From NCBI GenBank assembly GCA_000934455.1, contig KN888977.1:16119-39210 (forward strand): 23,092 bases of DNA. Direction: 5' to 3'. The notes under the pieces are model-generated. The model saw only the letters and a program-made list of their open reading frames with translations. It was not told where the DNA came from and searched no databases. This DNA comes from Apostichopus parvimensis. Its lineage: Eukaryota; Echinodermata; Holothuroidea; Aspidochirotida; Stichopodidae. Below, one piece after another: positions 10,601 through 18,164 of the stretch (the first letter of the stretch is position 1; every line of letters begins with the position of its first letter). A program made the position numbers and the translations under genes.

Positions 10601-13600
10601 TTTCTCTGTTAAAACAGATGTTAAACAAGAACACACAAAAAAAGAAGATATGTTATAAATGATGAATATACTTACATATCAAGGACAACGACAAAATTAG
10701 TTGTTTTGAAGTTTTCATATATAAGAAATGAAGAGGAAAAATATTATTTTTATAAAATTGCGAAGAAAAAACCTTCATAACTCTTCAATATTTTTGTGAA
10801 AGGGTAGCTGTACATTTGCATGTTTCCAAAGTACACCAACTTTCACTTATGAAAACAGGTACAAGCTAAAATGAAATATCTCTTCCACCATTAAAGCTAG
10901 TCAATTAAACCCTTCTATGAAGTGATTAGTATAAGTTTGTTCCCTGCACCGACCTAGTGTGTTTACTTTGCAACTTTGGCAAGTCTTCCAGAACTTGTTA
11001 ACAGGTGTTTCAGTTTTTTTGACTATGTGGTTTTGGGTTCCACTGTGCAGATAGATGCCTTAAGTTCTCTGCGATATTGTTGTTCCACCTCTGGGGATTC
11101 TGGGGGTGGGGCGGGGATCAAGGCACTTGCCCCATCTGTTGATTGGATTATCCAGCACGGGATATGCCATCTGGTTACCCGGCATGCAATGAACTTGGGC
11201 CTCTAACTAGTACCCTAGCAAGGAAATGGTTGATATGCATCTCCACATGATGGTAGCAGAGCTCAGGTGATAGATCACATGACATGATATGAAATTTTAA
11301 TTTTGTTACTCAATTTCTTGGAACTTGTTTTTTATTTTCCAGAATCATTCTGGTGCCAGACAGGATATCCTGATTTCCTTACACCTGAATCCGAACAACG
11401 ATGCCATCCATTCGTTACTCGCGAGACTCTTCCCGGGTAAATCTGTCGCCGACGTCCTGAGAAGCAGGGCAGCAAGAGAAGCCAAACATGTTTTGGATAA
11501 TGCGGTGGTTACCGCCTCACCAGTCAAATTACCCGCTATATCTCGGTAAATTTATCGTACTTAAAACTTTATCAGTATGCTAATATATACGTAGTATTGT
11601 TGTAGATACATAGTGTAATTATAGATACATAGTGTTATTAAAGACGTGCTGCAAGGTTTGCCCTCCATCATTACCACCCCACATCAAGTGTTGGGACGAT
11701 GCTCCAAGATCTAGGTTGGAAACCTCTTGCCGAAAGACGTAGAATATCGAGGTTGACAATGTTCTACAAAATGCAGAACCAGTTGGTAGCCATTAATCCA
11801 GCACAATATCTTACCTCAAAGAACCACCAAGTTCCAACCAGATGTGAAAACACCCAACCTATCATAATCCACATTGTTCTAGAGACTATTATAGGATGTC
11901 TTTTTTCCCCCGTACTGTACGTGATTGGAACTATCTATCTGAGGAGTCTATTAGGGCCCAATCTGCTGAAGCTTTTAAAAACCTAATCCAGTTAGACTAA
12001 TGTCCACATAGCCAACCTGTCAATCAAGTGCATGAGTCTTCAAAGATGAAGTTAGCACTATACTGGAAGAAGAAGGGGTATGGATACATTGTGNNNNNNN
12101 NNNNNNNNNNNNNNNNNNNNNNNNNNNNNNNNNNNNNNNNNNNNNNNNNNNNNNNNNNNNNNNNNNNNNNNNNNNNNNNNNNNNNNNNNNNNNNNNNNNN
12201 NNNNNNNNNNNNNNNNNNNNNNNNNNNNNNNNNNNNNNNNNNNNNNNNNNNNNNNNNNNNNNNNNNNNNNNNNNNNNNNNNNNNNNNNNNNNNNNNNNNN
12301 NNNNNNNNNNNNNNNNNNNNNNNNNNNNNNNNNNNNNNNNNNNNNNNNNNNNNNNNNNNNNNNNNNNNNNNNNNNNNNNNNNNNNNNNNNNNNNNNNNNN
12401 NNNNNNNNNNNNNNNNNNGATCTTTTCACCGATCCCTCAAAGGTGACGGAGGGAGAAGGTTCACCCTTTGTTCTCTTTATGAATGAAGATGACTTTAATA
12501 AGGTGCTAGCCAGAAGAAAGAAAATGGTAAGATAAAAGAACAGTTTGTATTCACTCCTCAGTCTCTAACAAGACTCATTTTACTTGGTACATCCACTATT
12601 TGTTACATACTTTATACCTTTCATCTTTTCTTCTTACAATGTTATTCTTATATCATTGAGTTGTTACATTCTTACTTGTTACATCCTCTTCCTGATAATC
12701 TTTTGCTTGTTACATCATTTACTGGTCACATTCCCGCCTCTACCTGTTGCATCCATTACTTGTCGCAGCCTCTACTTGTTACGTCCTTTACTTGTTACAT
12801 CCTTTACTTGTTACATCTATGACTTGTTACATCCTGTACTCTTAACATCCTTAACTGTGGCTCCCTTTACTTGTTGCATTCCTTACTTGTCACAGCCTCT
12901 ACTTGTTACATCCTTTACTTGTGACTTCCTTTACTTGTTGCATCCATTACTTGTCACAGCCTCTACCTGTTACACCCTTTACTTGTTGCATCTATAACTT
13001 GTTACGTTCTATGACTTGTTACATCCTTTACTCTTGACATCCTTTACTTGTGACTTCCTTTACTCACTGCATCCATTACTTGACACAGCCTATACTTGTT
13101 ACATCCTTAACTTGTTACATCTATAACTGGTTACATCTATGACTTGTTATATCCTTTACTCTGACATCCTTTACTTATTACTTCCTTTACTCACTGCATG
13201 CCTTACTTATTACATCCTTTACTTGTTACATCTATAACTTGCTACATCTATTACTTGTTACATCCTTTACTCTTGACATCCTGTTTACATCTGTAATACT
13301 TGTTACATCCTACATTACATTCTTCTTTGCTTTATATACAATACATCCATATTTTGACCGTCTGACTTCATATGGAGAGTTGTAATACTGTAACTCTGTG
13401 ACTTTTCCTCAGGAGGACATCCTGCCCGGATCAACCTGTCAGTACATCTTTATATTGGTGCATGGTATAGATTAGGATTTGATGCAACTTATCTTTCATT
13501 AACATCCTATTCTTAATCCAAGTTAAATATAAACCTTTACCTCTCTTCACAGGTGGCTGGTGAAGTGAAGAGTTCTCTCCGTGATAGGCAATCTTTAAGG

Positions 13601-13738
13601 AGAAGCGGTCCAAAATTAAAACCCCAACCACCTCCTCGCACCTACGAACTCAAGGGTGGCCACTGGAAGACTATGGACACCCAACCACCTCCTGGCTGGA
13701 GGCAGTTTGGACTGGGTATAGAAATGAAAGACTCCTGA
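3436..13738 (+). CDS. TTC16: TTC16 gene, coding span (ten visible exons, part hidden by N)
   Basis: The spliced product is tetratricopeptide repeat protein 16. Coding parts are 3436-4605, 5243-5421, 6113-6448, 7574-7703, 8254-8468, 9292-9539, 10072-10316, 11343-11545, a piece ending at 12526 and 13553-13738. All introns use GT/AG and every visible junction keeps phase. The visible product is 909 residues before the gap plus 97 after it. About eleven TPR-like helical pairs span residues 450-880. Family-diagnostic stretches recalled from vertebrate TTC16 are LYVNRG-DCFFRLG, LLLTYNDFAV, SGARQDI and LFPGKSV. TPR proteins act as scaffolds; a ciliary or flagellar role is inferred from the family. 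The N-terminal acidic extension is much longer than in human TTC16. At least one exon, or part of one, is lost in 12094-12418. Confidence 0.93.
4513..4533 (+). other. Codons for a PP1-docking-type motif (KSVTFAD)
   Basis: The motif fits [K/R]-x-[V/I]-x-[F/W] followed by an acidic residue, as in many PP1 regulatory subunits. It lies in a charged, probably disordered region, where such motifs are accessible. Binding is inferred. Confidence 0.5.
4606..5242 (+). other. TTC16 intron 1, no other feature seen
   Basis: AT-rich intron with a GT start and a TATATAG acceptor at 5242. No coding or repeat structure recognised. Confidence 0.7.
5243..5421 (+). CDS. TTC16: TTC16 coding exon 2
   Basis: 59 codons plus two bases (residues 391-449 and the first part of 450). 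It begins EELFSTTVSEEK and ends LLNKRANE, with donor ACA|GTAAGT. The segment SLLKEVFGLQRVKL aligns with the region ahead of the first TPR in vertebrate TTC16, which has a similar Leu-x-x-x-Phe-Gly stretch. It links the acidic extension to the TPR array. The split His codon (CA|T) is completed by the exon at 6113. Confidence 0.85.
5659..5794 (+). CDS. Possible alternative terminal exon A of TTC16
   Basis: Acceptor AATTTCAG at 5658. The exon is in phase with the exon 2 donor and would read Q-WKKDNLSSILVSS... to a TGA at 5792-5794, with AATAAA at 5826-5831. It encodes a hydrophobic stretch (LVSSAVIFTVMWVI). If used, the product would be the acidic N terminus without any TPR. It cannot be an internal exon: splicing onward from the only obvious donor (at 5771) enters exon 3 in the wrong phase. 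Only splice-site and polyadenylation-signal patterns support it. Confidence 0.2.
5889..6060 (+). CDS. Possible alternative terminal exon B of TTC16
   Basis: Acceptor CAATTTCAG at 5888, followed by GTGGAAGGATAAT, nearly the same as exon A (GTGGAAAAAGGACAAT). In phase with exon 2 it reads Q-WKDNTSVCSGFSQK and stays open to a TAG at 6058-6060. AATAAA lies at 6015-6020, slightly before that stop, which weakens the case. An internal version ending at 6006 would put exon 3 out of frame. Confidence 0.15.
6113..6448 (+). CDS. TTC16: TTC16 coding exon 3: TPR units 1-3
   Basis: Covers residues 450-562. It opens with YERGCQLHNTGNMFAAIIAF, the first TPR helix pair, followed by AINLCPSEVRFYLMRGEAYL, where Gly, Tyr, Ala and Pro sit at canonical TPR positions. 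The third unit contains FVYYLQGQSLFDQCLFTEAL, closely resembling the vertebrate TTC16 stretch at the same place. Acceptor ACCCTCTAG at 6112; donor CGAAG|GTATGC. The exon ends in phase 2. Confidence 0.92.
6449..7573 (+). other. TTC16 intron 3 with AT-rich low-complexity tract
   Basis: 1.1 kb intron. Positions about 6515-6587 are almost pure A/T, with runs of TTAA and AAATTT that can fold back on themselves. Small ORFs at 7121-7357 (minus) and 7285-7494 (plus) look non-coding. The intron ends in a good acceptor, TTTTATTGCAG. Confidence 0.7.
7574..7703 (+). CDS. TTC16: TTC16 coding exon 4: TPR unit 4
   Basis: Residues 562-605: S-IACLAALERHGECLALVNK and then NPDLYIMRARLHLLFRN. It matches the vertebrate order of an Ala-Cys-Leu helix followed by a Tyr-Ile-x-Arg-Ala-Arg-Leu helix. 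The phase 2 entry is completed by the split Ser codon; the exit is phase 0 at AAT|GTAAGT, a consensus donor. Confidence 0.9.
7733..8101. mobile_element. hAT-type MITE in TTC16 intron 4
   Basis: 369 bp. The left end CTGGGATGGGCAACC and the reverse complement of the right end, CAGGTGTGGGCAACC, form terminal inverted repeats (12 of 15). The adjoining CGGCCCGCGGGCCACATG and GGCCCATTCATT are typical of hAT non-autonomous elements. Flanks are GGTCTAGA (7725-7732) and GTCTAGAT (8102-8109). They share GTCTAGA, so an approximately 8-bp target duplication is likely. No transposase ORF remains. Confidence 0.8.
8254..8468 (+). CDS. TTC16: TTC16 coding exon 5: TPR units 5-6
   Basis: Residues 606-677. TSLSYYDLKDALTLDPEQPE completes unit 5, and FAVRLQLQGKFKEAMQKITL with AIEMNPSVAEFHLLR forms unit 6 and starts unit 7. 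It corresponds to the vertebrate segment with a Gly-Lys-x-x-x-Ala turn and an Asn-Pro ending. The acceptor follows a long T tract (TTTTTTTTGACAG). The donor TTCG|GTGAGT leaves phase 2. Confidence 0.92.
8469..9291 (+). other. TTC16 intron 5, no feature recognised
   Basis: 823 bp with short poly-T and G-rich patches near 8530 and 8585. No coding potential or clear repeat was seen. Confidence 0.65.
9292..9539 (+). CDS. TTC16: TTC16 coding exon 6: TPR units 7-8
   Basis: Residues 677-760. GAIHRRLHDFNAAIDDFLLS is the seventh unit. AQRQLLLTYNDFAVDCFLGG is one of the most family-specific stretches, nearly identical in vertebrate TTC16. FDEAILLLNKAIKGEKRERG and LYVNRG close unit 8 and open unit 9. 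Codons are GC-richer than in exons 1 and 2. Acceptor TTTACCAG at 9291; donor GGCG|GTAAGT in phase 1. Confidence 0.94.
9540..10071 (+). other. TTC16 intron 6, no feature recognised
   Basis: 532 bp. Several short plus-strand ORFs here are not supported by any recognisable protein. Acceptor CACTTGCAG at 10071. Confidence 0.65.
10072..10316 (+). CDS. TTC16: TTC16 coding exon 7: TPR units 9-10
   Basis: Residues 760-841. The split Asp codon (G|AC) joins LYVNRG to DCFFRLGELHFSLADYHQAL, the ninth unit. FGSVDYEEHSYQDAEARFTV and AIQHNPRNSQYYLSRAKVRF form unit 10 and begin unit 11, matching the vertebrate pattern of Ala-Ile-x-His-Asn-Pro and Gln-Tyr-Tyr-Leu. Donor GAG|GTAACT, phase 0. Confidence 0.94.
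10317..11342 (+). other. TTC16 intron 7 with a diverged local duplication
   Basis: Segments near 10437-10480 and 10546-10620 share TAAATTTGCAGCAxAAAATTTG followed by TCTGTTAAAACAGAT, as a diverged repeat about 110 bp apart. CTGTTAAAACAG is a small inverted repeat. The rest is AT-rich without recognised features. The ORFs at 10104-10634 (minus) and 10976-11206 (plus) are judged non-coding. Confidence 0.55.
11343..11545 (+). CDS. TTC16: TTC16 coding exon 8: TPR unit 11 and start of the tail
   Basis: Residues 842-909. NHSGARQDILISLHLNPNND finishes the last TPR. HSLLARLFPGKSVADVLRSR matches the vertebrate TTC16 sequence just after the repeats, where a Leu-Phe-Pro-Gly stretch is followed by Ser-Val-x-x-Val-Leu. 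The remainder, KHVLDNAVVTASPVKLPAIS, is tail. Donor CTCG|GTAAAT, phase 2. The next exon in the chain must therefore start with one base that completes a codon; it is not visible. Confidence 0.93.
11642..11998 (+). pseudogene. LINE (non-LTR retrotransposon) reverse-transcriptase C-terminal fragment
   Basis: The fragment reads RRAARFALHHYHPTSSVGTM then LGWKPLAERRRISRLTMFYK, typical of the end of a LINE reverse-transcriptase ORF. After a frameshift near 11890-11910 the second part is FPRTVRDWNYLSEESIRAQS then AEAFKNLIQLD and a TAA stop, the usual closing motif of such ORFs. The fragment is 5' truncated and broken, so it is dead. It sits in the TTC16 intron on the same strand, just 5' of the N gap. 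Just upstream, TAGATACATAGTGT occurs twice (about 11605-11636). Confidence 0.85.
12094..12418. other. Assembly gap (325 N)
   Basis: Unknown sequence. It begins in intronic sequence and ends inside a coding exon, so it hides a splice acceptor and probably further TTC16 coding sequence. Confidence 1.
12419..12526 (+). CDS. TTC16: TTC16 penultimate exon, 5' end hidden in the gap
   Basis: The visible 36 codons read DLFTDPSKVTEGEGSPFVLF and then MNEDDFNKVLARRKKM, ending in phase 0 at AAAATG|GTAAGA, a good donor. Splicing to 13553 keeps the frame. Because the exon before the gap ended in phase 2, the hidden sequence must restore the phase. This part of the tail is not one I can align with vertebrate TTC16; it is assigned by frame and position. 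Confidence 0.8.
12576..13316. repeat. 16-bp minisatellite in the last TTC16 intron
   Basis: Many imperfect tandem copies of a unit close to CTTGTTACATCCTTTA, with variants such as CTTGTTGCATCCATTA and CTTGTCACAGCCTCTA. The variants recur in order, which suggests a higher-order repeat. The 137-codon ORF over 12584-12997 is a by-product of the repeat. Confidence 0.9.
13553..13738 (+). CDS. TTC16: TTC16 last coding exon
   Basis: 61 codons plus TGA. It reads VAGEVKSSLRDRQSLRRSGP, then a Pro-rich link (KPQPPPRTYELKG), and ends GHWKTMDTQPPPGWRQFGLG-IEMKDS. The acceptor CTTCACAG at 13552 follows a pyrimidine-rich run and joins in phase 0 to the exon ending at 12526. An AG at 13412 with a short possible exon (13413-13441, 29 bp) would break the frame and was not used. 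The basic, Pro- and Trp-containing tail has no domain I recognise. Confidence 0.88.
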   Translation: MAGEVKSSLRDRQSLRRSGPKLKPQPPPRTYELKGGHWKTMDTQPPPGWRQFGLGIEMKDS

Positions 13739-13826
13739 TGATTGGTGGATTCCTGGGCAGTAGATTGGACTCTTGTAACGGTTATCTGGTTGCTGTTAGC
13801 AGCTTACCAAGAATAATTTAGATTGC

Positions 13827-13832
13827 AATAAA
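13827..13832 (+). terminator. TTC16 polyadenylation signal AATAAA
   Basis: AATAAA lies about 90 bp after the stop codon. A second AATAAA at 13995-14000 could serve a longer 3' UTR. Confidence 0.6.
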
Positions 13833-14087
13833 TAGAGACAGAATGTCGATTATCATCGAGATAAAACATGTCAGTGTTATGTATGTCACAAAGGAATAAT
13901 TTAACTTTGGATACATTGGTGAGGTTTTCTGTGATGACTCAAGAAACATGCTGTACAAACTTAAAACATTAGAAGAATGTGAAGGAAATAACGGAATAAA
14001 ATTACTTTGTAAAATGTCTCTCCATACTGATATCAATATATAACTTTTTACAGTGTAAACATGAGGTCTCTTTTGCCAAGTGACAAC

Positions 14088-14399
14088 CAGGGGTGCAACC
14101 ATCGTTTTTGTTATGGGGGTGCTAAGGTGTTAAAAGTGATAATGTCATCCAGGGGTGAAATGGAGTGTGCTAGATGCAAAATGGTGCTATATTTTGCAAC
14201 TTTTGAAATAATGTGGAATAATTTTCAATCGTTGAGGTAGTACTGAAAATAAATGGTATAGATTTACATAATGTAGACCCACTCTAGGGGATTTTGGGAA
14301 TATTTTGTCTCTCAGTGGTAGGGGGGGGGACCTGATTTCCCTTGAATTTATTCTGTGGGGGTTAAAGCCCCAATCGAGGTATACATGGTTGTGCCCCTG
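14088..14399. mobile_element. MITE-like element with terminal inverted repeats
   Basis: 312 bp. The left end CAGGGGTGCAACCAT and the reverse complement of the right end, CAGGGGCACAACCAT, match at 13 of 15. The CAGGGG start is hAT-like. Flanks GTGACAAC and ATGAGAAA agree at only 5 of 8, so a target duplication, if present, is eroded. The interior contains GATGCAAAATGGTGC, similar to GATGCAATTTGGTGC in the element at 20970-21377, and a 9-base G tract. Confidence 0.6.
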
Positions 14400-15360
14400 A
14401 TGAGAAATGATTGCCCATGCTAAAACACACACAGCTATACCTCCCAAAAATGATGGGGGGGGGGGGGTTAACATGGTTGCCAGAAAATTGTTGGTGTAGT
14501 TAAAAATTTGCAACATTTATGAATTTTTTCCATATTTTATAGTCAATTACATGCGTTATTGTATTAGTAATGTATTAATCATGGTGCTTTACCAACCCAA
14601 AGAAAGAAATTACGAATCGACCTTTAGTTCATTGGGTAGCAATTTGACAAATAGTGGCGAGGCTATAGTGATGATTGGGGATGTGTGTGTGTGGGGGGGG
14701 GTGGGGGAGAGCCTAAAGTGGGGGCTTAGGTCCTCAAAATTTGTCATAGCCCATAAATTTCATAACTTTTAAAGAGCTATGCAAATGATGTATGGAGCTT
14801 TAATGTGGATTAAAATTTTCTGAAAGAGCCCTATGCAGACTAACCACAGTTATAAAACTTCTTTTCTGTTTTGTAAAATTGTAAGCCTTGCAATACTCCA
14901 AAAGATTGGGTTTTTTTTATCCAAAAGATTCCAGATTTTGAAACTTGCATGAGCTTGCATGCTTTCCTGTACAAAAGTACAGGAAAGCAAAGAAGCCCAT
15001 GCCAGTTTGACTTTTTTTTACTTTTTGTAGTAAAATTTGTACATTTGTCAGAGATATAATATACTTTTGAAACCAATCAAACTATAAAAGGTGTATTTGT
15101 ACCTTTTTTTAATGATCTTTCTGAGTGAAAAAAGAAATGCTGATGTTTTGTAAATTTTTCGGGCAACCTCAAACAACATACTGAGGAAGTGGGCTACATG
15201 AAATGGAACATGTTGAAAATAATTCGATCTCGTATCAACACATGAAAAGCCCATAGAAACAATCAGATACCCTCAATCCAGAATCGTCGACAATGAGGGA
15301 TGGGGTACATGGAGGGGGGGGGGGAGGCAGGTAGAGGAAGAAATTCCCCTCAAGATATTT
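14400..15360. other. Intergenic stretch with G tracts and one perfect hairpin
   Basis: G runs occur at 14455-14467, 14693-14701 and 15314-15324. A perfect 12-bp hairpin is at 14961-14972 / 14977-14988 (GCTTTCCTGTAC, loop AAAA, GTACAGGAAAGC). No gene was recognised; the ORFs here look like chance. Confidence 0.6.
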
Positions 15361-15618
15361 CTAATTTACTGACTTAGTGGACACCGTTTTCTGGTTTTCC
15401 ACACCTTTTGCTCGATGGAAATTTCCAGGGATGGGGTATCCATTTCTGTGATTGTTACAGAAAACACTTGTACTCAACAACACCTCAGATAGGCTACAGG
15501 GAGTTATTCCATAAAACTTTACACGCTGCGAGTATGACAAAAGGTCACATCTATGATCTGTGAGTTGCTCGTCAAAGCGGCTATAAATCTGGGCCATTAA
15601 AATCACACAATTACTTTC
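15361..15618 (-). CDS. Candidate terminal exon of a minus-strand gene
   Basis: On the minus strand, TACTAATAC (a branch-site-like sequence) followed by TTTGGCTGTTGCAG gives a strong acceptor. After it, 85 codons stay open to a TAG at 15361-15363: ESNCVILMAQIYSRFDEQLT, then DHRCDLLSYSQRVKFYGITP, then SLSEVLLSTSV and NGYPIPGNFHRAKG. The composition looks protein-like, but I cannot name a family. It starts in phase 0, which is compatible with the candidate exon ending at 19745. No AATAAA was seen directly after the stop, which counts against it. Confidence 0.35.
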   Translation of the reverse strand, partial: ESNCVILMAQIYSRFDEQLTDHRCDLLSYSQRVKFYGITPCSLSEVLLSTSVFCNNHRNGYPIPGNFHRAKGVENQKTVSTKSVN

Positions 15619-15689
15619 CTGCAACAGCCAAAGTATTAGTAGCAAGTTCAATTTAAAAGTTATGTACAATAATTGTGCTCAAGCATTTC

Positions 15690-16080
15690 CGTGTTGCGCA
15701 GGGACGGATTTACCGTTTTGGGGGCCATACGTTTCATTTGGTGACGGTGGTTCAAGAGTTTGCGTTTTAATATGGGGCCGTCGTGCGCGGTTTGATGAAA
15801 ATTATTCCACAAATGGTAAATCCTAAGATACATGCACCATATTGGTTTAGTGCAACCAATAGAATACACAATACATAAACAACATTGGCTATATGTTCCT
15901 GTATGTTCCTGTCCAAATTACACAATGGAATATAAATTAGAATATGGTATGACTTTACATGAATCACAAAACATCTCTGTGTGCTTGGAGCAATTACAGC
16001 GTAACTAGAACATTATTTAACTAAAAAGTTTAGCCTACTTCTGGAAATACAAAGTTATTTATACCTGCATAGAAATTAGG
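15690..16080. other. Intergenic sequence with a transposon-end-like motif
   Basis: CAGGGACGGATTTACCG at about 15700 followed by TTTTGGGGGCC looks like the terminus of a DNA transposon, but no inverted partner was found in the window. The rest is AT-rich with no recognised gene. Confidence 0.3.
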
Positions 16081-16980
16081 GAACAATTTCTAATACCGAT
16101 GTCTCCGACATCCTAGACGGGTGAGGGCTGTCAAGTGAGTGGCACAGATCACTAGGTCGATCGAATAGTCTTGTAAAACGTAAGGCGCTTCAGCGATCCA
16201 GGGTCGAAAACCCCTGGCCGGTAAAAATAAGACTCCGTGAATTGAGAGAACTGAAAAAATTGAGATTTTGTAAATATGAACTGTGGGCCGGGTCGGAGAG
16301 AAACGTGACTGGAGGATGGCAGGAAAGGAGCATGTTTTTAAGGGAGGAGATGAGTGGTGGTTGGTTTCATAGTCTGATCTGGTGCTGGACGATAATTCCA
16401 AGACGATGAGGATGGATGATAAAATGGCTGGAAAGATGATAAGGTTGACTGGCTTTCTCCAAGCTCGTTCGTGATAGCTGACAGTTGAAGGTATAGCTGA
16501 GATAGGTTGGCTGATGGCTCGTTGGGTTCCAAATGGAAAATGCACAGATCACTTTGGGTAAAACTGGTCTTCTTATAGAGCCATGGGGGGGGGGTTACCC
16601 TAAGACCATACAACTTCCTGCCCAGCCCAAATAAGAAGATAAATGAACCAGATGATCAGCTTGCTCATTGTCGAGAAACGCCAACATTACTTAACAACTA
16701 AGACACATAAGGTCAATAACTTAGTCACTAGTCCCAGGAAATTAACCCATACACAAAGAGGTGAACACAAGGGTCACCCGTTTGCAATAAATATGCAATT
16801 CGTGGAAAAAAACTTCGCCTTTGAATCTGTTGGCTTACGGGTTGGATAGTTGTTCATGCACTCTCCTTAATTGGTACACATGGAGGACAAAGCAATGTCA
16901 TTCCAAGAATAAAGGCATAGATCGTAACAACGTTCTGCAAGGAAGTGACAGGCCATTGAACTACATGAGCACCAAATATT
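16081..16980. other. Intergenic region with overlapping long minus-strand ORFs of unclear status
   Basis: Minus-strand ORFs at 16090-16545 (151 codons) and 16338-16613 (91 codons) overlap in different frames in a locally GC-richer stretch. Neither shows a domain or convincing splice sites, so I do not call a gene. GCACAGATCACT occurs twice (about 16142 and 16542), and a 10-base G tract is at 16585-16594. Confidence 0.4.
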
Positions 16981-16982
16981 TG

Positions 16983-17053
16983 TAGGGGGAACCTATAACA
17001 TGGAGGGGGAACCTATCACAGGGAGGGGGAACCCCATCACAGGGAGGGGGAAC
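16983..17053. repeat. Short tandem repeat, unit of about 20-22 bp
   Basis: Four copies of GGAGGGGGAACC followed by TATCACA-type sequence, slightly diverged. No gene is associated. Confidence 0.8.
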
Positions 17054-17273
17054 TAAATCCTAGTAAGTGTTAGCAATTTACCGAAATATTAGGGGTGCGA
17101 CATATGCATACACTATCCAGTGCTTTCACCGTTCTTTTTCTTAAATAGCCTTTCGATATAGTTTGCAATATACATGTGTAAAGATAAGCGGTGGAAAACT
17201 TCTAAACAGGACAGTTTTTCCCTTTTCTACCATTTAATTTTGTTTTGATTCTCACTTCTGAGACCCCTTAGAT

Positions 17274-17784
17274 CAGCGGACGTGGGCCCGGCCCCATCTG
17301 GCCCAATTAATCTAACCTTGTGGCGCAAGACATGTTTCCATATGAATCCTATATGGTCGACAGTGGGGAACAGGGCCATAGGGGAACGAAGGATTTCTTG
17401 AAGGTGTGGCCTGGGATCGTTGAAGCCGAATCACATGAAAGGGGTGCGAGGGTATCACCCCCCCCCCCCCCCCCCACCCATCCGCTGTGGTAGAATAAGC
17501 TTAGATTGGGATATTCCATTAATGTGTACCTCCTCCCCTCCCCTTCCCTTCCCCCCCCCCCCCCCCCGCCCACACCCATCCACAGAAAACAACAGATTAA
17601 CCGTTTAAACCTCAAATGGTGCCTTCTGATGCATATTTAGGGGTTATGCACTCACAGCAGTGGTGTTAATGTTACCTGACTGAAATCCCTCGACTGAACC
17701 ATATTCCCCCGACTGACGATGGTATGGGGTGGGGTGCGGCATCAGATGGGTGTGGGGCCACCCCTCCCCTTGCGCACGCCGCTG
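17274..17784. mobile_element. Possible eroded MITE with CAGCGG...CCGCTG ends
   Basis: The left end CAGCGGACGTGGGC and the reverse complement of the right end, CAGCGGCGTGCGCA, resemble hAT-type termini. Two long C tracts lie inside (17458-17475 and 17551-17567). The flanking 8-mers do not match, so the limits are uncertain and the pairing may be accidental. Confidence 0.3.
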
Positions 17785-18004
17785 ATCGTCGATGTGGTCA
17801 ATCATTGGACACACCGGTTAAGTAGTCGGTAAATTCACTAAATTATAGACACTTTAACGAGTTATATTGATCTGTGCATCATTGTAATGTATTCGTTTCA
17901 ATTATTGAAAAAGAAGGTTTTTGTTGTTTCATATTTCAGAAAATTTGTTCCACTGCAATTAAGGTTAATGAATTACCCTTCGATGATAACATCTCTACAT
18001 TTAG

Positions 18005-18153
18005 GCTGTAATTCTTACGAGTCGATTGTTCAAGATTCATCTTCAACATCCTGTCCATCTACTTGGACTTGGAAACGTCTGGAAGAGGAGGCAAGATATT
18101 CGGAACTAAAGAGGAGGAGGAGGAGGAGAGATAAAGACAAAAGAAATATATAG
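18005..18153 (+). CDS. Candidate terminal exon of an unrecognised plus-strand gene
   Basis: After a possible acceptor (ATCTCTACATTTAG at 18004) the frame reads CNSYESIVQDSSSTSCPSTW then TWKRLEEEARYSELKRRRRR and ends RDKDKRNI with TAG at 18151-18153. AATAAA follows at 18159-18164, very close to the stop. The highly basic end partly reflects a GGA/AGG microsatellite. No upstream exon was found between TTC16 and this point, so it may be a retroposed fragment or chance. Confidence 0.27.
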
Positions 18154-18164
18154 AGTATAATAAA

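Noticed and set aside
10104..10634. 176-codon minus-strand ORF over exon 7 and intron 7
   Set aside because: Its C-terminal part is antisense to exon 7; the rest is Phe/Leu-rich AT-biased translation without a domain.
12584..12997. 137-codon ORF
   Set aside because: It is a translation of the 16-bp minisatellite.
12540..13330. CRISPR-like array
   Set aside because: The units are contiguous and imperfect with no spacers, and the genome is clearly animal.
13413..13441. Possible 29-bp micro-exon of TTC16
   Set aside because: It has AG/GT borders, but 29 bp would break the frame between 12526 and 13553, which join cleanly without it.
16090..16613. Long overlapping minus-strand ORFs (151 and 91 codons)
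   Set aside because: Two frames are open at once in a GC-richer patch, with no domain, no convincing splice sites and unremarkable composition.
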